DNA of 64,000 nucleotides, taken from contig NZ_SJPO01000010.1 in assembly GCF_007859935.1 (NCBI RefSeq), positions 124,001-188,000 on the forward strand, read 5' to 3'. This DNA comes from Posidoniimonas polymericola. GTDB lineage: Bacteria; Planctomycetota; Planctomycetia; Pirellulales; Lacipirellulaceae. Below, piece after piece: positions 1-9,131 of this stretch (position 1 is its first letter; each line of letters starts with the position of its first letter). The position numbers and the translations under genes were made by a program. The notes below the pieces were generated by a model. The model saw only the letters and a program-made list of their open reading frames with translations, was not told the DNA's origin and ran no database searches.

Positions 1-54
1 GCCTGTTCGGCATGCTAGCATAGAGGGCGTCCCCTCCCGGCGTCGTGACTTCCC

Positions 55-795
55 ATGAACCTCTTCCCGCTGGCAACGCTGATCGACCTGCTCGGCCGGG
101 GCGTGCAGGACGTTCTGTTCCCGCGCTGCTGCGGCGGGTGCGGCGCGGCGTTGCCCGATACCGACCGCGACTTCTGTTGCGGCTGCTGGGGCGAGCTCTC
201 GGCGATTGCCGACCCGGCCTGCCCGAAGTGCGGCGCGCCCGTCGCGCTCGAGTCCGACGACGGCCGCTGCTTGCACTGCCGGGGGGACGCCATGCGGTTC
301 GACCGCGCCGTGGCCGTTGGCGTGTACGACGGGCTGCTGCGGCGGCTGGTCCTGTCGGCCAAGCAGCCGACCGGCGAGGCTCAGTCGGCGCTGCTTGGCC
401 GGATGGCCGCCCGCCGCCTGCAGCAGGTCGACGCCGCCGGGGCCGACCTGGTGACCTGCGTCCCGATGCACTGGCGCCGCCGGCTGGTCCGGCGGCACAA
501 CTCGGCCGAGGTGATGGCCGACGCGCTCGCCCGGCGGCTCGGGATCGCTTTCCGGCCCCGGCTGCTCGCGTGGAGGCGCGCCGCGCAGAAGCAGGCCGAC
601 CTCTCGCAGACCGACCGCCGCCGGAACGTGCGGGGCGCGCTCGGCGTGCGGCGGCGGGTTGTTGTTGAAGGCGCCAGGGTGCTGCTGGTCGACGACGTCC
701 TGACGACTGGCGCCACCGCCAGCGAGGCCGCCCGGGCGTTGCGGGAAGCAGGGGCTGCTTCGGTTGTGGCGGTCGCAGCGGCCAGGAGCTTGTGA
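55..795 (+). CDS. comF: ComF family phosphoribosyltransferase-like protein
   Basis: This 246-residue protein has the ComF layout. An N-terminal zinc-ribbon region holds paired cysteines (CCGGC near residue 25, FCCGC, CPKC, CLHC). A C-terminal type I phosphoribosyltransferase fold carries the PRPP-binding motif VLLVDDVLTTGAT at about residues 209-221. In naturally competent bacteria ComF helps take up single-stranded DNA at the cytoplasmic face; its role in planctomycetes is not known. The ATG at 55 gives a normal family length, although no strong ribosome binding site is visible. The DUF502 gene follows after about 160 bases. The family call is firm and the competence role is inferred. Confidence 0.9.
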   Translation: MNLFPLATLIDLLGRGVQDVLFPRCCGGCGAALPDTDRDFCCGCWGELSAIADPACPKCGAPVALESDDGRCLHCRGDAMRFDRAVAVGVYDGLLRRLVLSAKQPTGEAQSALLGRMAARRLQQVDAAGADLVTCVPMHWRRRLVRRHNSAEVMADALARRLGIAFRPRLLAWRRAAQKQADLSQTDRRRNVRGALGVRRRVVVEGARVLLVDDVLTTGATASEAARALREAGAASVVAVAAARSL

Positions 796-957
796 AGGGC
801 AGGGTTGTCCGGATACGCCTGTCCAAGGAGAGTTTGCTGAGGGCGGTTGCCGATCCGCGCCGATTGGGAACAATACAGCCATGCGCGGTCGCCCCGTTTG
901 CCGCGCCGCCCACCCCGCCGCACCGGCACGCCCACCACGGGCCCACCACGAGAGCCG

Positions 958-1941
958 ATGAGCCACCCGCACGTCTCCCCTGCGCCGCCCGAGAAGCGCC
1001 CGATGGACCCGTTCCGTCGCGCGGTGCTGCGTGGTTTTGGCATCCTGCTGCCCCCGCTGCTGACGATCGTCATCTTCTTGTGGGTCGGCGCGACGGTTAA
1101 CAAGTACATCCTGACCCCGTTGGAAGACGGGACCCGCTGGGTGCTGCTGGAGTACGGCTCCGACATCCGCACCGCCGGCAGCTTCCCGGAGTCGGCGTTC
1201 CCGCTCACCGAGGACCAGACCGACGACCCCGCCAAGCGGGACAAGAGCACGGCCTCGGGGCTCGAGAAGAACTACAAACGCACCGGCGACGGGAAGTACG
1301 TCCCGCAGGAGGTTTACGACCACGTCGAGGACCTCCGCGACGGCAAGGCGATGCCGCCGTCGGCGGTCGAGGTCTACTCCGTCTACCACGACGACAAGAC
1401 CCTGCGGCCTGAGTACGTGCTGCCGTTCTTCGGCGCGTTGTTCATCCTCGTGGTTTACCTGCTGGGCAAGTTCCTGGCGGCCGGCATTGGGCGGTTCTTC
1501 TGGCTCCAATTCGAGACCCTCATCCACCGCCTGCCGGTGGTTCGCAACGTGTACTCGTCGGTCAAGCAGGTGACCGACTTCTTGTTCACCGACCCCGACC
1601 TCGAGTTCACCCGTGTGGTGGCGGTCGAGTACCCCCGCAAGGGGATTTGGACTGTCGCGTTCGTGACCGGCGAGAGCATGCTCGACATCGAAAGCGCCGC
1701 CAACGAGCCGGTGATGTCCGTGCTGATCCCGACCTCGCCAATGCCGTTCACCGGCTTCACCATCACGGTTAAGAAGAGCGAGACCGTCGACCTCAACTTG
1801 TCCATCGACCAGGCGTTCCAGTTTGTGATAAGCTGCGGCGTCGTGGTGCCGCCGCAGCAGCTGACCGCCGCGGTGAGCCGGCAGGCGAAGGGCGGGGCAG
1901 CGGCCCCCCCGCTGGAAGCACCTCCCTCTTCTGACGAATAA
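958..1941 (+). CDS. DUF502 family membrane protein
   Basis: The protein has 327 residues if it starts at the ATG at 958. A second ATG at 1003, just before the first membrane segment, is also possible. It has two transmembrane segments (around ILLPPLLTIVIFLWVG and VLPFFGALFILVVYLLG) separated by a charged 100-residue loop. After them comes the conserved DUF502 region with LPVVRNVYSSVKQVTDFL and RKGIWTVAFVTGE. The biochemical function of DUF502 proteins is unknown. The loop between the membrane segments is longer than in typical members and looks like a lineage insertion. hemC starts 15 bases after the stop, so the two are probably co-transcribed. Confidence 0.85.
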   Translation: MSHPHVSPAPPEKRPMDPFRRAVLRGFGILLPPLLTIVIFLWVGATVNKYILTPLEDGTRWVLLEYGSDIRTAGSFPESAFPLTEDQTDDPAKRDKSTASGLEKNYKRTGDGKYVPQEVYDHVEDLRDGKAMPPSAVEVYSVYHDDKTLRPEYVLPFFGALFILVVYLLGKFLAAGIGRFFWLQFETLIHRLPVVRNVYSSVKQVTDFLFTDPDLEFTRVVAVEYPRKGIWTVAFVTGESMLDIESAANEPVMSVLIPTSPMPFTGFTITVKKSETVDLNLSIDQAFQFVISCGVVVPPQQLTAAVSRQAKGGAAAPPLEAPPSSDE

Positions 1942-1956
1942 CCAAGTTGACCCAAC

Positions 1957-2895
1957 ATGACGGAGCACTCCGCTCGCCCCTTGCGACTCGGCACCCGCGC
2001 CAGCAAGCTGGCCCGCTGGCAGGCCGAGCACATCGCCGGGCGGCTGCGTGAGCTCGGCGCCAAGGTCGAGATCGTGCTGCTCCGCACCCAGGGCGACGCC
2101 CAGCAGTCGGGCCCCATCGCCGCCATCGGCGCCCAGGGCGTGTTCACCAAGGAGCTGCAGCGGGCGTTGCTCGACTGCCAGATCGACCTCGCCGTGCACA
2201 GCATGAAGGACCTGCCGACCGAGAAGGTCGACGGCCTGGCTGTGGCCGCGGTGCCGATTCGCGAAGACCACCACGACGCGCTGGTGGCCCCGGCTGCCCT
2301 CGCCCCTGCTCCTACAACGCTGGCCGATCTCCCCCACGGAGCCCACGTCGGCACCGGCAGCGCCCGCCGCCGGTCGCAGCTGCTCGCCGCGCGGCCCGAC
2401 CTCAAGGTCAGCGGCATCCGCGGCAACGTCGACACGCGGCTCGCCAAGCTCGACGCCGGTGACTTCGACGCCATCCTGCTGGCGGCCGCCGGCCTGCGTC
2501 GGTTGGGTCTCGAGGACCGCATTTCGCAGCTCCTCCCGATTGAGATCATGACTCCGGCGCCGGCCCAGGGCGCCCTCGCCATCGAGTGCCGCGCCGACGA
2601 CCAGCCAACCCTCGCCGCCCTCCGCCCGTTGGAGGACGCTGCCGCCCGGGCGGCGATCACGGCCGAGCGGACCGCGCTCCGCAAGCTCGAGGGGGGCTGC
2701 CTGGCGGCGATGGGCGCCCACGCCCGCGTCGACGGCGAGCAGCTCTCGCTCCGCGCGATCGTGCTGAGCGATGACGGCTCGCAACACGTGTGGGTCGAGG
2801 ACCAGGCGCCTACCTACGCGGCGGTCGACCTCGGCACGGCGGTCGCGACCCGCCTGCTCGACCAGGGCGCTGCCGAGCTGCTGCGTCCCCGCTAA
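1957..2895 (+). CDS. hemC: Hydroxymethylbilane synthase (porphobilinogen deaminase)
   Basis: HemC polymerises four porphobilinogen molecules into hydroxymethylbilane in heme biosynthesis. The 312-residue length is normal for the family. Visible family motifs are LRLGTRASKLARWQ at the N-terminus, AVHSMKDLPT, GTGSARRRSQL, SGIRGNVDTRL and PAPAQGALAIE. The cysteine that binds the dipyrromethane cofactor is in LEGGCLAAMG, at residue 248. The gene follows the DUF502 gene by 15 bases and ends in an intergenic region facing the convergent tolC-like gene. Nothing in it looks degenerate. Confidence 0.97.
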   Translation: MTEHSARPLRLGTRASKLARWQAEHIAGRLRELGAKVEIVLLRTQGDAQQSGPIAAIGAQGVFTKELQRALLDCQIDLAVHSMKDLPTEKVDGLAVAAVPIREDHHDALVAPAALAPAPTTLADLPHGAHVGTGSARRRSQLLAARPDLKVSGIRGNVDTRLAKLDAGDFDAILLAAAGLRRLGLEDRISQLLPIEIMTPAPAQGALAIECRADDQPTLAALRPLEDAAARAAITAERTALRKLEGGCLAAMGAHARVDGEQLSLRAIVLSDDGSQHVWVEDQAPTYAAVDLGTAVATRLLDQGAAELLRPR

Positions 2896-2943
2896 TCCGC
2901 GGGGAGAGTGCTTGTTCGCTAGCAGGAACCGGCTATAAGGGCG

Positions 2944-2990
2944 CGACTTTTGTCCCTATCTAACCCATCGATTCATAGGGACAAAAGTCG
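2944..2990. repeat. Perfect 16-bp inverted repeat (palindromic element)
   Basis: The arms CGACTTTTGTCCCTAT (2944-2959) and its exact reverse complement (2975-2990) enclose a 15-base loop. The element lies between convergent genes, so it could act as a bidirectional terminator, but no clear T-run follows either arm. The related palindrome at 3068-3119 shares the outer arm sequence, which suggests an interspersed repeat family rather than a simple terminator. Confidence 0.75.
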
Positions 2991-3067
2991 GGCCCGATGG
3001 CGGCTGCCGCTTGCTGTAAGTCGTTTGTGGTGATTGGTTTGCAGGTTTAAATCTGGCCGCCGATCGA

Positions 3068-3119
3068 CGACTTTTGTCCGTTTGTGCTCGTTTCGAGGGA
3101 CAAAACCGGACACAAGTCG
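3068..3119. repeat. Second, imperfect palindrome of the same family
   Basis: Arm CGACTTTTGTCCG (3068-3080) pairs with CGGACACAAGTCG (3107-3119) with one mismatch. The internal sequence also contains GAGGGACAAAA, a fragment of the arm of the first palindrome. Two copies 80 bases apart point to local duplication of a short mobile or structural element. Confidence 0.6.
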
Positions 3120-3285
3120 TTAGCGAACCCGCGGCCGCCGGTCACTGCCGTTGATGAGACAGGCCCAGAGCCTTTTCTCGGTCGCGTCTGGTTTGGCCTG
3201 GATCTCCCCGGCTCCTCTATTAGAACCGACACGCTGGCCTACTTTCGACCACAATCCGGCAAGAATGCCGAGGTCGTAGGCCGCT

Positions 3286-5031
3286 CTACTCGGCCAGTGG
3301 GTCGCCGAAGTAGACCGATTCCAGGTCGGCGCCGTCGAGGCCCAGCGCCGCGGTGTACTCGGCCAGGGCGGCAAAGAAGTCCCGCTTCGAGCCGACGAGT
3401 TCACCGGCGGCCTCGGCCCGTTGCTGCTCTCGCAGGTTGAGATTGAACAGCGTGCTCTGGCCCTCTTCGTAGAGCCGTTGCTCGGCTTCTTGCATCCGCT
3501 GGGCAAGCCGCAGCCCCTCGGTGTTCTGGTCGACGCGTTCCCGGCTGGCGGTGAGCGCCGCCCGGGCGAGCTGCACCTCGGCGGCGATCTTGTCGGCGGC
3601 GTACTGGGTCTTCGCCTGCACCTGGGCCAGCTTGCCCCGCAGCTGGCGGACCTTGCCGAACGCCTTGCGCCGCTGCAACGGCACCGAAACCATGAGGGTC
3701 GCTTCTAGCTCGGTCTGCGACTTGTCGTTGTCCTTGGTGGCCGCCCCGATGTCCTGAGCCACGTAGACGCCGGCGTCGATGTCGACGCGGGTTTCGTTGC
3801 TCGCCTGTCTCAAAGCGACCGCCAGCTGCCGCCGGACAATGGCGAGCTCGGCCAGCTCGGGCCGGTTGGCCTGGGCCAGCTGGATGTCCGCTCCAAACGC
3901 GGCCTCGTCCAGCGTCGCGAGCTCGGGGAAGCCCGCTGCGGCGCTTGGGTCAGACGCGACCACCACCGGCTGGCCGGAGTTGTCGCGGAGGTAGAGCGAG
4001 AGCTTGACCGCCGCCTGGGTCGCCTTCTGCTGCGCGGCGGTCAGCTTCGACTGCCTCGACAGAATAATGCGGCGGTTGTCGGTGATGTCGATCTCGGCCT
4101 TCTCGCCCTGCTCGACCTGCTTCTGGAGGTATTCGGCGCGGTCCAGACCGAACTGCAGCACGTCGGCGGCGATCCGGAGGCTCTCGACGGCTGCGACCCA
4201 CTCCCAGTAGGCCTGCACGCCGTCGCGGACCGAGACGATCAGCTGCGAGCGGATGAAGGGCTCGACGCGGTTGGTCTCGAGCTGGGCCCGCCACAGCTCG
4301 GCGCGGTTGGCGTCGATCGCCCGGTCACGGCCGATCGGGGCGACCAGCGACAGGCTGAATTCGCCCAGGTCGTTGGTCTCGCGTTCCTTGTACCAGGGCT
4401 CGAACGAACCCCTGCCGAGGCGGTAGCCGGCGCCGACCTGCCCGCCCCACATGGTGTCACGCTTGAGCCCCCACTTGTTCCAATGGTTCTCGTAGTAGTC
4501 CATTGGTTGAACGTTGGTGTAGCCGTCCAGTTTGTGGTCAAACGCTCCCCACGCCGCGAGTTGCTCGCCGGAGGCGACGACGCGGCTAGCCTCGGCCTGG
4601 CGGACGAGCGGGAAATAGGAACGCACCGACCCAATCACCTCGAGCACATCGGGCGCCTTCGCGGGGCTGGGCGGCAACTCCGGCAGGGGCTCGGCGTCGA
4701 TTACCTCGGGGGCCACTGCCTGGGTGGCTGGCGTCGCCGGCGCGGGCGTTTGGGGAATCTGAGTCGGCGTGACTTGTTGGACGGCGGACTGCTGCTGTGT
4801 TGTGCCGGCTGGTGGCTGCTGATACGCGGCTAGCGATATTTCGGACGCCGCCTTGCCACTGCTAGCGTTGTCGGCGGGCGGCAGGTGCGCGACGAATGGC
4901 GCCCGCCCGCTACGGCAGCCGCCGGCCGCGGTCAGCAGCATCATCGCCAGCAGCAGGTGGGGGACGCTCCTTGTCAATGTTTCCGACTCCCATTCGCCAA
5001 TGCTTGCCTGCAGCCGCGGAACATTCCGCAC
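3286..5031 (-). CDS. TolC-type outer membrane efflux protein
   Basis: This 581-residue protein has an N-terminal export signal and a possible lipoprotein cysteine (LLTAAGGC, about residue 39). A Pro/Gln/Thr-rich linker leads into the long alpha-helical TolC/OEP repeat region with coiled-coil character and motifs such as NRAELWRAQLETNR and RPELAELAIVRRQLAVALRQ. TolC-type proteins form trimeric outer-membrane ducts for type I secretion or efflux. It is the last gene of a four-gene operon with a regulator, an ABC protein and an HlyD adaptor; the gap from the HlyD gene is 95 bases. The start is uncertain, because a downstream TTG in front of TRSVPHLLLAMMLL would give a more compact signal peptide. 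Confidence 0.85.
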   Translation of the reverse strand: MRNVPRLQASIGEWESETLTRSVPHLLLAMMLLTAAGGCRSGRAPFVAHLPPADNASSGKAASEISLAAYQQPPAGTTQQQSAVQQVTPTQIPQTPAPATPATQAVAPEVIDAEPLPELPPSPAKAPDVLEVIGSVRSYFPLVRQAEASRVVASGEQLAAWGAFDHKLDGYTNVQPMDYYENHWNKWGLKRDTMWGGQVGAGYRLGRGSFEPWYKERETNDLGEFSLSLVAPIGRDRAIDANRAELWRAQLETNRVEPFIRSQLIVSVRDGVQAYWEWVAAVESLRIAADVLQFGLDRAEYLQKQVEQGEKAEIDITDNRRIILSRQSKLTAAQQKATQAAVKLSLYLRDNSGQPVVVASDPSAAAGFPELATLDEAAFGADIQLAQANRPELAELAIVRRQLAVALRQASNETRVDIDAGVYVAQDIGAATKDNDKSQTELEATLMVSVPLQRRKAFGKVRQLRGKLAQVQAKTQYAADKIAAEVQLARAALTASRERVDQNTEGLRLAQRMQEAEQRLYEEGQSTLFNLNLREQQRAEAAGELVGSKRDFFAALAEYTAALGLDGADLESVYFGDPLAE

Positions 5032-5126
5032 GACTCGTCTTATCGGAACGACCCGACCCGCAGGGTGGGGCGCAGCGGACGGGGCCGCAAACTTTACCAG
5101 CGAACTGAGAGAAGCGACCGAGCCGG

Positions 5127-6578
5127 CTAGATTTTGATTTTAGGCGCCTTAGGCTTCTCGGCGTCTTGCTTCGACTTGAGCGACGGCGGGAAACCGTTCA
5201 TCCGCCGCCACACCTCGTAGCCGAGCGGCACCTGGTCGAGCAGCACCCATGCGTTCGCGCGGACGCCCTGCCGCAGGTAGGGGTGATCAGGCCACGACTC
5301 GAGATCGTCGTCGGGGACGACCACGATGCGGAATTTGCCGGCGCCGTCATCGGTCGGGTCGACCAACGCGACCTTGCCGCCGAACGTGCCAACCGCGACC
5401 GACGGCCAGCCCGAGAACTGCACCGCGGGCCAGCCCTCGAACTGCAGCCGTACTTCCCGCCCCGGCGTGATGAGCGGCGCGTCGTTGCCGGCCACCCAGA
5501 TCTGCACGGCGGGCTGCTCGGTCTTCGGCACGATGCGGCAGAGCTGGTCGCCCGGCTTCACAATCGACGAGGTGTCGAACACCGCCAGGTCCATGATGTA
5601 GCCGTCACGGGGGGCGACCACCTCCTGCGTCTGCTGCACGGCGACCTTCCGCTGCTGGTCGATCAGCTTGGACCGCTTCTGGTTGATCTCCTCGGAGGTC
5701 TTGTTGATGTCGATCTCGGCCTTGGCCACCTCCGCGCGGGCCTTCTCGAGCTGCGACTGCACCTTGTTGACCTTGGCCTCCCACTCCTGCCGCTTCGCCT
5801 CTCGCTCGTTTTTCTTGCCCTCCACGCCGTTGCCGGCGTTCTCGACCTCGTTCCTCGCGACGCTGACGTAGGCCTCGGCGTCGCGGAACTTCTGCTCGGC
5901 CTCCTGCTGCTTGAGCTGCGACTCGATCCCCTCCTGGAACAGCGCGTTCTTGCGGTTGAAGTCGGCCTCGACCTGCGAGAGCTTGGCCTGGGCGGCGATC
6001 AGTTTGTTCCGCTCGGCCGACAGCTTGTTCTCGGCTTGGTTCACAAACCGGTCGTACGCCTGCACGAGCTCGTCCCGGGCGGAGCGGAGGGCCTCGAGCT
6101 CCTCGGTCGTGACCTCGACGATCCGCAGGTTGTTGTCGCGCAGGCCGCGGGCGCGGCCGAGCCGCTCCTCGGCCACCTTGATCTCGGCCTCGGCGTTGCT
6201 GACCTGCTGCTCGAGCCGGCTGAGGTAGAGCGGGTCCTGGTCCTCGATGCGGAACAGGAGCTCGCCTTTCTCGACGTAGGCGTTCTCCTGGACTCCCTCG
6301 CCGCGCTCGGCGATACGGCCCTTGATCGGCGCCTGCACCGGCTGGGGCCGTTCGAAGGGGTCGAAGGCGATGACTTCGCCGGCGCCGCGTATCGACTGCT
6401 GCCACGGCACGAACAGCATCGCGCCGGTCAGGAGGAACAGCGTCACCAGCAGCATGCGGCCGAGGCGGCGCACGAACCGGGTGGAACGCGCCAGGCGGAG
6501 CGCGGGGAACATCTGGTCGCTGTAGGCGGCGTCTCCGAGGACTCGGCCGCCGGCGGTGGTTTTTGCGAGGTTGCCCAT
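5127..6578 (-). CDS. HlyD-type periplasmic adaptor (membrane fusion) protein
   Basis: The protein has 483 residues with a single N-terminal membrane segment (about residues 42-58). A first lipoyl half (RPQPVQAPIKGRIAERGEG) is followed by a very long coiled-coil hairpin, about residues 125-320, rich in Glu, Lys and Gln. The returning half (VAPRDGYIMDLAVFDTSSIVKPGDQLCRIVP) and a C-terminal beta domain complete the fold. This is the membrane fusion protein layout of type I secretion, linking an inner-membrane ABC protein to a TolC duct. It lies 39 bases downstream of the ABC gene and upstream of the TolC-type gene. The cargo is unknown; no obvious RTX or bacteriocin gene is adjacent. Confidence 0.9.
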   Translation of the reverse strand: MGNLAKTTAGGRVLGDAAYSDQMFPALRLARSTRFVRRLGRMLLVTLFLLTGAMLFVPWQQSIRGAGEVIAFDPFERPQPVQAPIKGRIAERGEGVQENAYVEKGELLFRIEDQDPLYLSRLEQQVSNAEAEIKVAEERLGRARGLRDNNLRIVEVTTEELEALRSARDELVQAYDRFVNQAENKLSAERNKLIAAQAKLSQVEADFNRKNALFQEGIESQLKQQEAEQKFRDAEAYVSVARNEVENAGNGVEGKKNEREAKRQEWEAKVNKVQSQLEKARAEVAKAEIDINKTSEEINQKRSKLIDQQRKVAVQQTQEVVAPRDGYIMDLAVFDTSSIVKPGDQLCRIVPKTEQPAVQIWVAGNDAPLITPGREVRLQFEGWPAVQFSGWPSVAVGTFGGKVALVDPTDDGAGKFRIVVVPDDDLESWPDHPYLRQGVRANAWVLLDQVPLGYEVWRRMNGFPPSLKSKQDAEKPKAPKIKI

Positions 6579-6617
6579 AGTGTTGTTCGTCGCGCCGTGA
6601 AATGAGGGGGGCCTTGG

Positions 6618-8741
6618 TTAGGCCGACTGACGCTTCCGCAGCGAGAAGTGCCGATCGAATCGTTCCGCGATCGACCGCTTAGCGGTCAGCACGATGACGG
6701 TCCACGCGCGGTCCGCCGACTGCAGCACCGCGATCGCCCGGTCGAGCTGCTCGTCCGGAAGCGGGTCGAGCACGCCGTCGATTACCAGCAGCTCGTGCCC
6801 GCCGGCGATCCCCCGGGCGAGCATCAGCAGCCGCTGCTGGTTGCCGGAAAGCGGCAGGCCGTTGGGCAGCAGCCGGTGGTCCACGCCGTCCGGCAGGGCG
6901 AGCACCGACTCGAGCAGGCCGACTTGCTCGAGCGCTGAACGCACGTGGCTGGTGGTGACCGCCGGTCGGCCCAGGCGGACATTTTCCAGGACGCTGCCGT
7001 CGAAGAACTCACCTTCGGCGACCAGGCCGACCGCCGACCGCAGGATGTCGTGCCGCAGGTCGGTCGGGTCACAGCCGCCGATCTCGACGCGGCCCGCCGT
7101 GGGCGCCTCGAGGCCGTAGAGGATCCTCGCGAGCGTCGACTTGCCGCTGCCGGCGGCGCCGACCACCGCGACCCGCTCGCCGGGCTCGACACTCACGCTC
7201 AGGCCGTGGCTGGCGAGGCACTCGCCCGTGGCCGCGCGGACGCTCAGCATCTCCACCGGCAAGCCGCGACCGGTCCGCAGCTCGCTGGTCATGCCAGAGG
7301 GTTGCTCGGTCTCGAGGTCGAACAGGTAGCCGAGCTTATCGACCGCGGCGACGACGTCGTAGAAGCCCTCGAGGTGCTTGCCGAGCTTGGCGAGGGACGC
7401 CAGGATCGTCGTGACGATCAGCTCCGCCGCGACCAGCTGGCCGAGCGAGAGCTGCTGCTGGATCACCAGCCAGCCGCCGACGCCCAGCAGCACCGTGCCG
7501 GCCACCGCCTGCAGCGTCAGGATGAACAGGATCTGCCGGAACAGGATGCGGAAGTGGGTCTGCCGCGACTTGAGGTACTTGGCGGTGAGCTGGTTGGCGC
7601 GGTCGAACGCGAAGGACGGCCCGCCGTCTGCCTTGAACGCGTTCTGGCAGCGGATCACGTCCTCGAACCAGGCGGTCAGCCCGTACTTGTGCTTCGACTC
7701 GTCGATGCCCGAGTCGATGCCGCCCCTGCCGAGCGCCAGCACGCCGACCCCGATCACCAGCATCAAGAGCAGGTCGAAGCCGAGCAGCCACGGGTGGTAG
7801 AACGCCAGCACCGCCATGCCGACCAGGGTCGCCAGCACGATGCTGACGCCGTCGAGCAGCAGGTTGGCCACCACCTTCTGCAGCGTCACGACGTCCAGGA
7901 ACCGGTTGACCAGCTCCGGGCCGTAGCTGTGGGTGAGGGAGTGGGTCTCGACCCGCGGCAGGCGGTAGGCCAGGTCGGCCGCCACTCGGGCGAACAGCCG
8001 CCGCTGGATGATCTCCGCGACGTAGGTCTGCATCGCCTTCATCAACGCCGCGAACGATAAGAACCCGAACAGCAAGAGCGCGATGATCAGCACCGGCTGC
8101 AGCAGCGTGCCGAAGGCGACCGTGTTGACGAGCGACTCGACCGCCAGCGGCGTGGCGAGGTTGAGCACGCCCGCGAACAACGCGAACACGATCAGCATCC
8201 AGATGTCCGACCACTCGGGCCGCACGATCTTCAGCAGCCGCGCGACCGGGCGGTGGTGAAGGTCTTCGCCGCTGTCGACGCTGGTCAGCTCGGGGTGCTC
8301 GACCACGACCCACTCGGGCGCCGACGGGGCGCCTTGGCCGTTGGACTCGTCTCCCCAGCCCAACGGCTCGTCGCTCGCCGCCAGCCGCGTCGACTCGAAC
8401 GGCCCATTGGCGATCATCAGCCCATTGCGGCCGCCGCCCACCACGACCCGCAGCCCGTCGGCCGCCGTGTAGCCGCCGGCCAACTTCGCGCCGTCGGCGG
8501 CCAGCTGCACCGCCTCGCCCGCCGACAACCGCACCCGCCGCGCGCGCAGGTGCACGCTCTCGCAGCTCTCTGCGAGCCACGTGCTCCACTGCTCGGCCTC
8601 GTCGCCGGGCCACGCCTCGCGGGCCTCGCGGGTAATCTGCTCGGCGCGCAGCATCTCAATGTCGACGCCGCACTCTCGGCACAGACGCACCAGCACGGCG
8701 GCCAGGCTCATGCCAGTCGGGGTTTCGGTTAGCTTCGTCAC
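6618..8741 (-). CDS. ABC exporter with degenerate nucleotide-binding domain
   Basis: This 707-residue half-transporter begins with a soluble region of about 180 residues. That region may be a C39-like domain without a catalytic cysteine, but this is uncertain. It is followed by a type I exporter membrane domain (about 190-470) and an ATP-binding domain. Walker A is intact (GAAGSGKST, residues 528-536). The signature reads LSGNQ (631-635). The catalytic Glu after Walker B is Gly656 (VIDG), the Q-loop Gln is Glu576 (VAE), and the H-loop His is Ala687 (LTAKRS). Such a domain may bind ATP but should hydrolyse it poorly as a homodimer. Context with HlyD- and TolC-type genes says type I secretion or efflux; the substrate is unknown. 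Confidence 0.88.
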   Translation of the reverse strand: MTKLTETPTGMSLAAVLVRLCRECGVDIEMLRAEQITREAREAWPGDEAEQWSTWLAESCESVHLRARRVRLSAGEAVQLAADGAKLAGGYTAADGLRVVVGGGRNGLMIANGPFESTRLAASDEPLGWGDESNGQGAPSAPEWVVVEHPELTSVDSGEDLHHRPVARLLKIVRPEWSDIWMLIVFALFAGVLNLATPLAVESLVNTVAFGTLLQPVLIIALLLFGFLSFAALMKAMQTYVAEIIQRRLFARVAADLAYRLPRVETHSLTHSYGPELVNRFLDVVTLQKVVANLLLDGVSIVLATLVGMAVLAFYHPWLLGFDLLLMLVIGVGVLALGRGGIDSGIDESKHKYGLTAWFEDVIRCQNAFKADGGPSFAFDRANQLTAKYLKSRQTHFRILFRQILFILTLQAVAGTVLLGVGGWLVIQQQLSLGQLVAAELIVTTILASLAKLGKHLEGFYDVVAAVDKLGYLFDLETEQPSGMTSELRTGRGLPVEMLSVRAATGECLASHGLSVSVEPGERVAVVGAAGSGKSTLARILYGLEAPTAGRVEIGGCDPTDLRHDILRSAVGLVAEGEFFDGSVLENVRLGRPAVTTSHVRSALEQVGLLESVLALPDGVDHRLLPNGLPLSGNQQRLLMLARGIAGGHELLVIDGVLDPLPDEQLDRAIAVLQSADRAWTVIVLTAKRSIAERFDRHFSLRKRQSA

Positions 8742-8786
8742 GGGGGTGGGAACCTTGGGGAATCGTTGGCGGGGCCGGTCTCGTGG

Positions 8787-9131
8787 TCAGGGGGTCGACT
8801 GCGGCCCGGCAGGCTTCCTGGCGACGAGCTTCAGTAGGTCGCCAACCTCGCAGTGGGCTTCGATCGGGTGGCGGAGGTGCCGGTCGACCATCACGCGGTA
8901 CTGGTTCCGGCGGCCGACCCGCTTCCGCTCCAGAAAACCTTCGTCTTCCAGCTCCTGGACAATACGTTGTACGGCGCGTTCGGTAATCCCTACCCTGTCG
9001 GCGACTTCCCGCAGAACCAGCCCCGGCTCCAGCTTCAGCTGAATCAGCACGTGGGCGTGATTCGTGAGGAAGGTCCACCGGTGGCTCGTCGGGGCGTTCG
9101 GATCGGGAGCTCGCGGCTTTCCAACGCTCAT
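8787..9131 (-). CDS. Small winged-helix transcriptional regulator (MarR/ArsR-like)
   Basis: A 114-residue protein whose central part is a winged helix-turn-helix. [19 protein letters not shown] is the helix-turn-helix, [21 protein letters not shown] the wing, and [16 protein letters not shown] a short C-terminal helix. The fold resembles MarR-type or other small wHTH regulators; I cannot name a subfamily. It lies 45 bases upstream of the ABC exporter gene in the same direction, so it is probably the first gene of that operon and may regulate it. No ligand-binding or metal-binding cysteine cluster is visible. Confidence 0.8.
   Translation of the reverse strand: MSVGKPRAPDPNAPTSHRWTFLTNHAHVLIQLKLEPGLVLREVADRVGITERAVQRIVQELEDEGFLERKRVGRRNQYRVMVDRHLRHPIEAHCEVGDLLKLVARKPAGPQSTP

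Larger units (their letters stand above)
2896..3285. other. Intergenic region between convergent genes, with two related palindromes
   Basis: I see no convincing gene here; short ORFs in several frames lack family features and good starts. The stretch separates the 3' ends of hemC (plus) and the tolC-like gene (minus). It contains two inverted repeats sharing the arm sequence CGACTTTTGTCC, which are listed separately. Confidence 0.7.
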
